Assembly (NCBI GenBank): GCA_025093985.1 | Contig: JACAAK010000005.1 | Coordinates: forward strand, 1,736,001-1,800,000 | Reading direction: 5' to 3' | Source of the DNA: Calvatia gigantea | Lineage: Eukaryota > Basidiomycota > Agaricomycetes > Agaricales > Lycoperdaceae | Length of the DNA: 64,000 nt | Part shown: positions 12,891 to 25,190 of the stretch, piece by piece | Numbering within the stretch: the first letter of the stretch is position 1 | How the letters are laid out: each line of letters opens with the position of its first letter | Made by a program: the position numbers and the translations under genes | Notes under the pieces: model-generated | The model's database searches: none | What the model saw: the letters and a program-made list of their open reading frames with translations, nothing else | Told to the model about the DNA's origin: nothing

Positions 12891-15800
12891 TTACCAACGA
12901 CGGTTCGGGCTTCCACCTCCGTCATCATTCCTTTGCTTTCGAGGCCAACCGGAATCAACAGACCGGTGTGGGGCATTTCCTCCACCGCGATGCTTTCCGC
13001 GTGTCCCTCCTCGATGTCTACCGTCACGACCTCCATTACTACCGCCACGCCAAGGGCCACCACGCTCCCGGTCTCGGTCACCGCCTCTTCCTCCATGTGG
13101 TGGGGGATAGGAGTCTCGACGGTCGTGGTCACTTGGGCTTTGATGACGCGGCAACGGATGTGTTGGAAGAGGTGGCTGTCTATAGGGCAAAAGAGAGGGA
13201 TGTCCCCCTGGGGGCAGTGGCGGCGGCCCAGATGGGCCGGGGAAACCTGGCCACTGGTGAGGTTGATGAGGTGGTTGATTTGGAGGTGGATGCGGGGGTG
13301 GTACGCCGTGTGGATGTGCCACAGGTATGGAAGGTAATTGTGGAGCCACAGGAGGACCACCGCTTGGAGCTGGGATGTTGATCGGGAGACTTGTGCTGGT
13401 AGTCAGTGTTCGAAGGAGGTTTTGAACTTGTTCCGGTGTCAGCGATGCAACTTCTGCTGCCAGTGCGGCCTGATCAATCTGCGGTGGTATTGTGGGTTGT
13501 GGTTGTAGAGAGTTTGCTCCAGGTGGTGAGATGGGTGGTGGTGGGCCGGGTGGCGAATGAGATGAAGATGCAGCATGGTAAGGCGACGGATACATGGAAA
13601 AATTGGTGGGTGGGGCGGGAGGCGTCACTGAAGATGGTTTTGATGCAGCGGGTGGCCCAGATGCTGGAGCGATCGGGGGTGGTTGCGGTGGTGGGTGATC
13701 AAGTTTACCCCGAATTAGGATCCAAATGCCAATCATAAAATCTACCTTTCGCGTCCTCGGGATCTTGAGTTCGTCCAGAAGTTCAATATATTCTGGTAAC
13801 GGTTCGCTTGCAAGCAGAGGTATGAGGTAGAGTTCGCGTCCAGGAGCCCACTCCTTATGTCGTTGACCCCAGGGGAATATCAGTCCATGACGACTATGGT
13901 AAATATAAGTTAGTCAATTGTATACTCAAATATATCATTAGACGCACTCTCTCGACTTCAGGTACTCGATTAAAGCATTAAAATCGGTCTTCAAAACTTC
14001 AGCCACGGGAGAGAACGCAACCGCGACCAACTCCTTTGTGGGGTTTAACCTAACTTGAGTCAAAAATTCTGAGGAGCTTTTCGTTGGCACACGTCCATCG
14101 ATCCTCAAATCCTCTGAAGGGAACAAAGTTTTCCACCACGGAGACTGATGGCCAATTGATCGCCCACCAATTTGTTTTGCAAAGACTGACGTCGATTGGG
14201 GGGCAGCTGTGTCGAGTGGCATATGAATCTATACAATTCGGTCAATGTCTAAACTATTGAAGCAGGTACAATGGAATTTGCGTACCTTGCCTGTCCAACA
14301 GTGCGGCGCTGCCTCGAAAATGGTTTCCGGGTCCTGATCGATTGCGGATCCGACAGCTGCAGACCCACCCGCCTCGGACCGATGAACAACTTCATCCTTC
14401 TCTTCCAAAAACATATCAAAATCGTCATCATTTGTGACTTCCATTGGCTCAGGTTCCATCATCAGGACCCTTCAGCTTGTCATGACCGCTGGACTCCCCA
14501 CTACCGCCGCCTGCGGACATGTCTTTATTTTCGTCTGCATCTGCTGAGGAAGCCGGGGGCGCCTCAGGACTTCTTGATATGTCGTCGTCCTTCGGTCCGC
14601 TCCACAACGAATTTAGATCAAAGGAGAGCCCGCGTGGTCGGGTAGCCGAAAAAGGTGATGGTGTAGTTGGGCTTGTGGTAGGCGAGACGGAAATAGAACC
14701 CAGACCAGTAACTGTATGATGTACTCCAGGGGATTTCTCAGTTGGGTTTCCATCTAGTTCAATAGGCTGGTCAAATGGCTGGGGGGTGGTAGTGGAAGTA
14801 TCCAAAGTCAAGTCCCCACCATCCAGTCCCAGCAGGAGCGGCGGCACCATCTTGTTCCGCTCCATCCTCGTCGATGTTAATTAAATCTGCTAGATTCAGC
14901 TCCGGTTCCGGAGCGGCCATAGTCACTTCCGAAATCGTATGTGTAAACAAGGGTCTGATTGATGGACTGAGGATATCTTCCCCCACAGATCCTTGTTGGT
15001 GTTGCTGAAGAACGTGGGCGGGGACGGGTGGTGGAGCTCCCCATGCCGTTCCAGCAGTGTCCGCTGTCGGACTGTGGCTGGGGACGACAGGCGATTCGGG
15101 CGGAACACTCAGTGACTGCGTTCTCTGTCTCTGTTTTTCGACAGCCTTCAACCTCTCCTTCCGCTCTCTCTCCCTCCTCTCCTCCTCCTCCTCCTCTCGC
15201 TCCCTTTGTCTCTCAGTCTCCCTTGCTCGCGCTATTTCACCATTGACATCTTCGATGTCCTGTAAACCTTTGTGTGTGATCTTTGCGCGCGGTACAAGGG
15301 GTTTTTGAAGAATAGTTTGTTCTAGAGATTCCTTCTCCGCGATCTTGATGTGCTGTTTGGTCTCCTCATCCGCAAGATCTGTGGAAGACATTAAGGATAT
15401 TTCTTTGGGTGTAATTGTGCCCGTTGTAATGCGTTGGTGGATGACAACACGGTCCGGTTTGCTTAAATTGAACTGGAGCATACGGAAACGATCCCTGGTT
15501 GAAAGCGTCTAAGTTCATGACATTTGGAAAATCGATATGGGAGACTTACTTATACTTGCCACCAGCATGCGGTGCGCCATTCTTGTCCGGCTCTGAGTAT
15601 ATTTCAAATATGCACTGTTCAAGCTCGGCACTGAACTGTTTGCACTCATTCATCAAAGTCTCCTTCTCTTCCTCTGTCATCTCGTCCAATTTTTTCGGTT
15701 CAACGCTCTGTATTTCTCTTTGACCCCCATCTCCACCTTCACCTTCAATTTTCTCTGTGTGGCGGACATGAGGGTACCTGAAGAACACCTCCTTGAAGAC

Positions 15801-17478
15801 TTCTTCCAATTTCCCAAGACAGTATTTTCGGACTGGGTCTTCAGTTGTGGTATCCGACCTCTTGCGTTTAGTTGGAGGCTGGGTTTCAAAAACACTCTGC
15901 TTCCGTTTAAGTCGAGATTTGCCGGATGCAACAACAGGAGATGGAGGTGTTCGCGACCGCGATATTTTCCGGGCTTTTGTTCTCCGTTTGATTTTGGATT
16001 CGTCGTCTGATCCAGAACCCGATTCGGAACCTGAGGCGGGTGAGTGACGTAGCCGACGCTGAAATATACGCATACATTCCACACGGTCAGTGAAAAGTCT
16101 TAGAGATAGGAGAAGATGAATCACCTTGCCCTTCGATTTGGTATTGTGACCCTCTTCCTCCGCAACGTATTCATCTTCACTCCCATCACTTCCCGATTCT
16201 TCAGAAGGAGACTGCGGTGGAGGAGGTGCAGGGCCCTTGGTCGATACTGCCACTGCTGGTTTCTTTGGTTTCGAAGTCTTGGGGACGACAGTCTCTACGT
16301 CACTGCCACCATCCTCGAGCGCTTCTGGGCCTTCCCATACCACTAGAAAACACAGGAAAAAAAGGAGGATGGTCAGCCAACGTTTCGCCCGGACAGGAAA
16401 AATAACGAATAAGAAAAGGAAAAGGGGGGGTGTACATCGTACAGTACGGAGAAACAGCAATTTCTTGGAAGTGCAACTTTCGCCATTTGCTGGTGGTTCA
16501 TCATGTATGTTACTTAGAATAGAGTCAACTACTCAGGGTCAAGGAACCGAGGTCTCATGCGACACACGCGAACTGGGCGCTAAAAACAACCCGAAGCAAG
16601 TGCCTCCTTCCCAACCCCTCTTCCCAGCGCTAGTGCGGAAAGGGCTTGGCGAAAGCGAAATGATACCACACTATATGCTAGGTAGTTCAGGCTGATTGAT
16701 ACGCATGAAGGAGACACAAAATCTACTCCCAACCCCATCGCATGACTGATAGAAACGGGGGGGGGGTGTGGGGTGGGCCGAGATAGGGGGGCGCGCGAAT
16801 CACGACACAAAATGGCGAAAGTTACACGGCATGAGTGCTTCCAATAAGAATTTCTTTGGTTGAAATTGCTTTTTCTCTCTGGTACTGGACATACGGGATA
16901 CGCGAGGCGTGGTAAGGGCAGTGTTGTGTACTCACTAGCTGATTTGCGGCCGGTGGACTGAGTACAGGAAGGACATATATATACTTCTGTAATTAGGAGG
17001 GGCGAGGTTTTAGCAATGGTGGCTCCAAGGAGCTGTGAGACATGACTGACCTATTTCCTCAGCATCGGGTTCGGTCAAGTCCACGCAGATGAAATGATAC
17101 CTAGTATATCGGGTGAGTAAAAGGGTGAACGGGTGTATACGCGACACGAACCATATCTTGCATTCGGCACAACGAACCATAGGTGACCCATCGTCTCCTC
17201 TACTGCAAGTACAATACGCGACCTTCGGGGTCTTCGATTTTGCCTTCTTGGCGGTAGAAGGCTTAGTTGATGAGGTAGCAGTCTTGATGTTCTCCTTTTC
17301 TGATGTGTCGATACTGTGAAGTTGATCTTGTTTGACGGAAGGAGTTGTTGCGGTGGTTTTGCGGGTGGAATGTGCCTTAGCCTTCGGTGTTGGTTGTGAC
17401 GGTACCTGGGGAGCATGAAATGGATGAGGCGGCCGCAGCGGCGGCTGCAGCAGCCCTTGTGCGTGCGCGGGTGCTCAT
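12891..17478 (-). CDS. BYE1: BYE1/PHF3-like transcription elongation regulator (PHD, TFIIS-M, SPOC), with +1 frame breaks
   Basis: Chromatin and RNA polymerase II-associated protein of the Bye1/PHF3/DIDO type. Order from the N-terminus: poly-Ala start MSTRARTRAAAAAAAASS (17478); a basic linker; a PHD finger near 17230-17060 (YCTCSRGDDGSPMVRCAEC, KIW/YHFICVDLTEPDAEEI); an acidic/basic Ser-rich region; the TFIIS central domain near 15850-15350 (VRKYCLGKLEEVFKEVFFRY, FNLSKPDRVVIHQRITTGTI, LMSSTDLADEETKQHIKIAE); an Arg/Glu coiled coil; a SPOC domain near 14290-13770 (GRVPTKSSSEFLTQVRLNPT, KELVAVAFSP, RHGLIFPWGQRHKEW); and a Pro-rich then RGG-rich tail to the stop at 12891. Three junctions need a one-base deletion to read through, at 17408-17411, 14828-14830 and 14456-14457, all in short homopolymers. 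The start depends on the first of these; an alternative is an upstream exon with an intron spanning 17478. Confidence 0.85.
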
Positions 17479-18826
17479 ACCAGGTTTCCTGTGATCAGTT
17501 CTAGAAGAGAAAGTTGTTATCAGAAGTGCGGTCTTGTGAGAGAAAATACTGAATCATCGAGGAAGGTGTGTTTGATGACTAACGTTTGTGGTTGACACAA
17601 GTCAGATTCCCATCACGTGGCAGCCGTGGGAGATCTCGCTCAGGGGCTGATTGAATGCAGCTTGCAATGGTTGGACCAGCCACCAGTCCAGGGGGCGGCG
17701 TTGGAGTGGTGCGTGGACGCTGTAGCAGGCAAGTGCAAGACTCATGCGAGTCCTGGTCCATAGACCAGGCAAACACTATACCTGTCTGCGGCAGTCTGCC
17801 CGGGTGATACCATCGAGCTTCTTTGCCCACGGCGTCCGTTGGGCTGAGCTGCCATATGTATGGGAGTCCTATGATTTGCCCACTGATCACCGTTTGACGG
17901 TCTTCTGGCGAAATCGGGGCGCCATTTAGGCTTCTTTGTGGGATATTTCAGAGTGGAAGCCTGACAGAGATTCTGACGCCCTTTATGCATCATAGGAATA
18001 GCCGTTTCCCGGTGCGAACTGATACGGAACTATTTTTCCAGAAGTCGAGCTACTGCTACTGATCATGATGATTACATCTTGCTACCCGACAATCCTATCA
18101 GTGCTATTACTAAAATTTTAGTGTGCACTGCTGATGAATCTCCCCAGGGTTCATAATGTTGACTTTATAGCTTGTGGGACGGGTACACGGTCTCGAGGCG
18201 CCGGATTTGCCCATGAAGCTGTACCGGAGTGACAGAGCAAGACGCATTGGTGACGTCTGTGTATTGTTTAACCCCTTGGAGTAATGTTGAGTTGTGACAA
18301 ATATAGGTTGTTGGTGGAGTGGCCACATTCCTTATTCAGTGGATTCCAGGAGAGTCAAGCTATCAAGAGTGGACGACGGGCTGTGGGAGGGGACAGCGAA
18401 AGCGGAGAACTTGATCCATCCGGCACGGAGTCTACTGCTGGAATGGAATATCCTTTGGAAGGGAATATGTTGTGGACGTGTGCGGTCTCTTGGACTGTTT
18501 TAGATTTCCAAGGCTGTCTCGCGCCCGACCCTGTCCCGCCCCCTCCCCCCCCCCACTTCCCAGATGTTATCTGGCCCCTCCTCCCATCACCCCCACCCCA
18601 AGGCAGTATCACTGGCACAGATTGTATTCGCACTTTTTTTAATAGGAGTGCTCGGCTAAAGTATGTATTTCCCAGAAAGTGACCGTGATAAGGTTGCTTC
18701 CAACTATTATGCTGCTTGCTTCTATCATAACACGTTTTTACTCACCCCATCCTTTCTTTCCTAGTTTCGCCCACATCATCTTCATCCCGAGCGGCGCTCT
18801 GGACTTTGAGGCTGGCGCTATCGTCA
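17479..18826. other. intergenic region, divergent promoters of BYE1 and the CH-kinase gene
   Basis: About 1.35 kb between two divergent starts. Open frames here are short and show no recognisable domain on either strand. A poly-C tract lies near 18539-18557. Pyrimidine-rich DNA precedes the start of the right-hand gene. Confidence 0.45.
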
Positions 18827-21800
18827 ATGGCAGCAGCCGCTGCCGTCCTCTCATCGTCCAAGCCATCGTCCTCCACTTCCTTTAATATGGCAACTCACCA
18901 ACGCATCAATACGGGTGTCATCCCCCCCATGCCATCATCGTCTCGTTCCCCACCACGTTCATCAGCGTCGCCGCAACCCGTTAACGACAACTCTCCCAGG
19001 GGTTTCAACCGCCTTGCTTCGATCGGCCAGAGCATTCGCACTGCGACACGCTCGAAGAAGACTCTCGCTCCAGAACCTGATGAATTTGCCACTGTCACTG
19101 CAAAGACGGTCAAGGGAAAAGGAAAGGAGAAAGTCGCAGTGGAAGAGGTACCCAAAGAAAAGGACAAAATGAACGTTTTCGGGAAGCTGGGTTCCAAGGT
19201 CACTTTCCGTCGAACTCGTAGGGACTCTCTTACTCCTTCTCCCGCACCGACCTCGCAGGATAGATCCTTCTGAGAGCAAGGAAAGAGTTGCTGGATTTAC
19301 CAGCTACATGACACCTTCCCTCAGGTTGGCGTCAATGTCTTCGCCTGCCCTCCATCTGTCATCACAGGCTCTGCCATCACCCAAGTCACAACCCGCTGTT
19401 CCTGCTTCTTCTTCTTCGGTTGCAGGGGTTTTGGTGTCCCCCACCCGGCAACGCACAAGACGAACAAGCCAGCCACATCCCACTGAAATTAGCAACCCCG
19501 TCCCTCTTAACTCAAGACGGGAACGACAGCCTGTTTTGTCCAGAGAGCCCACATATCGTCATCGCTCAACTAAATCCAACACAATAAATCCCTCTCCCCC
19601 TATCCTTATTCCCAGCACACCTCGGCGGAATCCTTCTCGTGAGGTCCATAGTCCTCGCCCTTCTGTCGAGATGGAAAGCCCTCCAGATACCCCTACACCA
19701 GCCCATCGAGGCAGAGGTATACTTACGCCAACTTTGCGTCCTACTACCGCCCATCCGGAGCCTTCCAGCCCTCGAACAGCCCGTCCTACCAGCCCTCTTA
19801 GAGCACGTTCCCCGCCCCACCCCCGTGTTGTGACCCCAACAAACCGAGGTCTGAGTTCCGGTTCCGTAACTCGTCTTCATGCTTCCAGTCCGTCCCCACC
19901 TCCACGGCGCCCCTCTATTGACTTCTACACGGCGTCCGTCGATTGATTCTCCACGCCGACCATCTATCGATGCACCTCGCAGGGTCTCCGGTGAAACTCC
20001 GCATCGATCTTCGCGAGACTCCCCCGTGGATAATCGTACCGAATCTCCGACACCTGTCCGACCCCGCCCTACGTCCCCTCAACAAAGGTCTTATGCCCAA
20101 AATCGCCATTATAATATATCGGCAGCTTCTTTAATACCGCCGTACAACCCTGAGCATCGTGAACAACTTCGGAAAGCTGCATCCATGGTGTGCAAGGAAA
20201 TGGTACGGCCGCCACCCCACATGAATAAATCTGGGCAGGCAGCACGGGATTGGGAAGAGGTCGAGAGACGGCTGCATCCTTTATCTAGATTGGAGCGGGT
20301 TTGGGGTATGAGCAGTATTAGCTCAGCCAGCAGCCTTAATGTGTCGACCTCTGGATTGAGCCCCAGTGGCTTAAGTGCAGCAGGGGAGGAAAGGGAGCGA
20401 CGTGTCTTCTGTGAAGCACTTCGGGATGGCTTTGTGTTATGCCAGTAAGTGTTATATACCCTACTCCTATCCTTTCTGGAGTCCCCCGTCCTGTTGTCGT
20501 TATGCTGACCCTGTGCTTCTAGGCTCATGAACAAGCTTCGCTCGGGAAACGTCGTCCGGCCCGACCCTCGCGAGGACGGATTCGTTAAAACATCGAATGT
20601 CACGAGGTTTCTCGCTGCCTGTGCTTCGTATGGTCTACAACATGAAGACCTGTTCCAGCGTGACGATTTAATTGAGGGTACAGGCGAATCCCTTGCACGC
20701 GTCTCGCATACAGTTACCACTCTCTTTTCCTTCGTCGAAACTCCAGCTCCCTCACGTATCAAGTGGATCAAACCATCTTCCCCACCCTTATCGCCATCAT
20801 CTGGGTTATCATCAGTAGGGCCGTACATGAAAGGATCGTTTGGCAGGGCATCGGCATCAACCCCAAACCTTTTCCCTCAATCCACGTCTCCTACTCCTAC
20901 CTCACCCCGAAAACGTTATAGCCCACCAGCAGGCTTGCCACCTGTGCGTTCGGATAGTTCCGAAGAAGCCGTTAATGTAACACCAAAGGTTCGCCCCGCT
21001 CGCGGATTGACACACAACGACAGCAACATCAGTGTCAACGTTATGGATCCGTCAGATTCGGCAGTGTCGGATGGAGATGAGGAGGCGGAATCAGAGCACG
21101 GGTCAGTTGCTGAGGTGAAGCCTGCGCCTGTGCCCCCTCTACTTAGGCCCCCGCCGAAGTCACCATTTCGTTCACGGCCCGCTCAGCAAGGCCAGGAACT
21201 GCCACAACAACAGCAACAACAAAGGCAACAGCAACGGCAAGCGGTTGATGACAGAGGGATTTCAGTGTGGGTCAAGAATGCAGCTTCTCCCTCAACTACG
21301 ACCGGATCACCTTCCAGACGTATATCCCCTCATACATCGAGATCAGGAGTCGGACTTTCTCGTGTTAACTCTATGGCAGCGGAGTCCACCAGGGCGTCAA
21401 TTGGTGATACGTCGTTCTTAGAATCGCCAATTGGTGTCAGTCCGCCTGGCGAGTATGGCTTCGCTCGGCAGTCTGTTGCATCGAGTGCGGTGACAGATAC
21501 GACTGCGACTACTCAAGTGTCGAGTATTCTTGAAGATCATCGTTATGAGGGAGGAAATAACAAGTTCGGGACCGTTAGGACTATGACGACGGATGTAACG
21601 TCGGAGGTGCCGTCAGTGGGGAGGACGGAAGGTGCCGCCATTGCAGATGAACTGGGGAAGGCTAAGATGCAAACATCGCCGCCTGTGCCACCGCCAAAGG
21701 GGTCGAGAGAGAGGAGGACGAGTGCGACACACGGGCACACGATTGATTTGACCAGGGTCGCGGAGGAACCCGACGATGGCAGTTCCTCAGGCAACAGTCG

Positions 21801-24800
21801 GAATAGGGATCTGAAAGGCAAAGGCAAAGCAGAATCGCCCACAAAGGGGTACGAAGCTGGAGAAGGAGGGAAATACGCTGAGAATCCTGTAGAGAAGGTT
21901 CGCGCGGTGAACCTTCGCAAAGCAAAGTGGCCCGATGACTTTTTGGACGTATTTCAAATGCAAATGCAAAGCTCAGCGTCCTCGTCAGTTGACCCTGAAG
22001 AATCATTGTCGCTGTCTGCTCCATCACCGACCTACATGCGCCCTCCTATATCCCGATCTGTTTCCCCTCCGAAGAAGCTGGCAATAGTGGGTATGGGCGC
22101 AGGGAGACGCATAGATGGGTCAAGTGACTCTGCCCCTCTAGCTCCGAGAAGACCTACGCACCTGTCTAGGCATAGCGTGGACACTACCCCTGCTTCTCTG
22201 GTCTCTGGATCGCCTTCATCAGGGTCTCCAGTGGGCTTGTTGCCGAAGGAATCAATATTAAGGAGAGACACTAATCTAGAAGGAATGTTGGGATCAGGGA
22301 ATCGGGTTATGCTTCGGAGGGCGAGTACGAACAAGAGTCCGTTACCAAATTTGCCTTCACAGCGTGCTGGGAGCAGTCTGTCGGTATCGCGGCATACACC
22401 AGATTCTGAGGGTGATAGTGGCGACGTGAGAGATGTGAGTAGGGAGAAGAGAGGAAGTGGGGGCAGCGGTCCAGTGCCCGTACCGTTCCCTCGTAGGTCC
22501 TCTGGTGGAGATCATTCTGGCTCACCTTCACCATCACCTCGGATGGCAAGTCGTAACGGGCATTGCTGAAAATGCTTCGGGATCTGCGGATTCATTAGTA
22601 AATGCGAACACAAGCGAGAAGGCACCCTGGCCGCCAAGGGGGAGATTCCAAAGCGAAATCAATGGTAGTTCGAGGGTAAAGGGACGGCCGAATTCGTACG
22701 ATGACCAAGGAGCCAAGCCGCTGAGGTTGAGGTTTGAGAGTATGGTGAATCTGGGAAGGACAGACTCAGCAATGACAAGTGCGAGTGATTTGATAACGAG
22801 GGACTCAACGGATGGAAGCGCAGTGAGGAAAACGCTCGTGGTCAGAGAGGAAGGGAAGCCCCCAACCCATTTTGTGAGTTTTCCCTCAAACTCCCCCATT
22901 TCTCCCCAAATACAGCCTTTATAGCGTATTTTTACCTTTGCATCGATCGCTGACCTACGTTTTGGGTTTGCAGCGACTTGGAGGTTGCATTGGAAAGGGC
23001 CAGTTTGGAAGTGTGTATATGGCGCTCAATCTCAATACGGGTCAGACTGTTGCTGTGAAACGGATTCGGCTGGAAGGGTTAAAGGAAGATGAGATTTCAA
23101 CTTTGATGAGGGAAGTTGATATTGTCAAGCGTTTGTCACATCCAGGAATTATCAAGTACGAGGGTATGGCGCGTGATGAGGATACACTGAGCATAGTCTT
23201 GGAGTGAGTTCCACTTCGGTTATATATATCGTAACTTATCCCTTCTCCAAATCGTTTCCGCATTAGGTACGCCGAGAGTGGATCGCTCGCACAAACCCTT
23301 AAGGCATTCGGGAAGCTGAACGAACCACTGGTAGCGAGCTATGTCGTCAAGATTCTTGAAGGGCTGCATTACCTTCACCAGAGCGACGTGGTCCATTGTG
23401 ATTTGAAAGCCGCGAATATTCTGACGACGAAGAACGGCAACGTCAAGTTGTCCGACTTTGGTGTGTCACTCAACCTTCGTGCGATGGGACGCCAGAATCA
23501 GAATGACGTCGCTGGAACTCCTAATTGGATGGCTCCCGAAGTTATCGAGCTTAAAGGCGCTTCTACGAAGTCCGATATCTGGTCACTGGGTTGTACAGTG
23601 GTCGAGCTGGTAACTGGGAGGCCCCCGTACGCCGAAATAACCAATAGCATGACGGGTAAATCTTAATATATTTCCCCTGTTTTGTGCGGAGTACTAAATT
23701 GAGCTGCATCCAGTTATGTTCCACATCGTGGAGGATAAGATGCCACCAGTTCCCGAAGGATGTTCGCCGCTGTTGCAGAATTTTTTGGAGCAGTGTTTTC
23801 ACAAGGAACCGTCCGAACGGCCAAGCGCAGAGCTTTTGTGTGAACACCCATGGTTGAAAAAGAATTGGGTTGCTCTCAAGGTAGGCCCCACGACGTGTCA
23901 AGTACATTTTGGGACATTGACGTAGTACGACCTAGGATCTGCGACCTCAGGACAGCCTCCCATTCCTCCGTCGGGTTAGTGCAGACTTGCAGAAGCCTGA
24001 CATGGTGCGGTTCCTATCCAAGTTGGACTTCCCCGAGTCACCGACCGCGAACGAATTCCCGAGAGACGATATCACAAACTCACCACCAGTTTCACCTATA
24101 TCGGCTGTTGGAAGACGAATCTCGAACGCTTCCATACGCCCGCCCCCCTTGGACGCTGAATTCTCTCCCAGTGAACATAACTTTGTCAAAACTACATTCA
24201 GCAAACGTGAGCCAACCGTATCAATCTGTACGACATCGGCGTCGTTAATTAATATTACTCTTCCTAGCTGTAACTTGTCGCGTCTGTCTTGAGAACGTCA
24301 AGAAAACTGCTGTTCTGTGCGCCAAATGCAGTTTAATCTCACATTCCAAATGTGCACCTCACGCACCACCGACTTGCGACCTACGATCACAACTTCTCCT
24401 ATACGCCCACTATGCGGAGCAAGGGAATCCCGCAAGTCTATATTCGAATCCGATACTGGATTATTACGATATTCCTCGTGCCCCGGCTGCGATGTCAGAC
24501 GTACCCTACATCGCGCGTGATACCCCTCGCTCGAGCCTTGATACCCAACCATCCCAACCCATTCACCACACTACAGCGTCGCACGTGGGTTCTCCACCGA
24601 CCGCTTTCAAGTTTATGGCAGCCTTCAAGCGGTCCCGGTCCAACCTAACCAATGAGGCCGCCAATTCCAGTGTCCTAGCTTCTGAGCCTGACCTTCCTGA
24701 CTCGAGGACAGCGCCTTTAGGCGCTGTTGCTGACAAGCCCAGCGAAACACACTTCAACGACAGGACTCCAGTTCCACGCAAACGTCGGGCGTCAGTGTTG

Positions 24801-25190
24801 CAAAAACGGTCGAAGGAACGACCGCGGTCATACACGAGCAACAGCACGGGTGTCAGCAGTCTACGAAGCGCCGCCACAGCTCCCGAAAGTATCAACAGTA
24901 ACACTCAACCAGAGCGTATGTCACAGCTTTCGAACGTGGTCAATACTGGGACCTCGTCCTCGCAGGAACGCAACCCGAACGGTGATCATTCCAAGGAACA
25001 AGGACGGAAGAAATCAGCTGCGGCCAACGCTGTATCCTCGAACGGGATGGTGTCTGATACAGACACAAACGACTTGGCAGAACTCAGCACGGCTTCCTCC
25101 ATTCTTCCCGGATTTTTGTCACTTGATACCAACCGACGACCAAAAACGAAACGCGATTCAAAACAATCCAGTAATTGTATTGTACAATAG
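18827..25190 (+). CDS. CH domain + Cdc15/SepH-type kinase + C1 zinc finger + CaaX box
   Basis: A long multidomain STE-type kinase resembling Cdc15/Cdc7/SepH of the septation network. After a Ser/Pro-rich N-terminus with RRPSID repeats near 19905-19980 comes a calponin-homology domain (20390-20750: CEALRDGFVLC/QLMNKLRSGN, FLAACASYGLQHEDLFQRDD). A long disordered linker follows. The kinase spans about 22976-23880: GGCIGKGQFGSVYMA, TVAVKRIRLEGL, VVHCDLKAANIL (Cys replaces the HRD Arg), LSDFGVSLNL, GTPNWMAPEVIELKG, and PHPxLKK-like end CEHPWLKKNW. A C1-type finger at about 24170-24370 fits HX12CX2CX10CX2CX4HX2CX7C. The protein ends NCIVQ, a CaaX-like box. CH and kinase parts join through a 49-nt intron at about 22551-22599 and another before RLGGCIG, both in frame, so this is one gene. 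Two +1 breaks (19268-19269, 19923-19924) lie in the disordered N-terminus. Start: first ATG, 18827. Confidence 0.88.

Noticed and set aside
12833..13381. Open frame of 182 codons on the plus strand rich in His, Arg and Val
   Set aside because: It is the antisense shadow of the Pro/Gly-rich tail of the BYE1-like protein; no domain or intron logic supports it.
16237..16695. Plus-strand open frame of 152 codons
   Set aside because: Overlaps BYE1-like exons and introns on the other strand and has no recognisable content.
20109..20828. Minus-strand open frame of 239 codons within the CH-kinase gene
   Set aside because: Antisense to the CH-domain exons; it lacks its own domain and the opposite strand is clearly coding.
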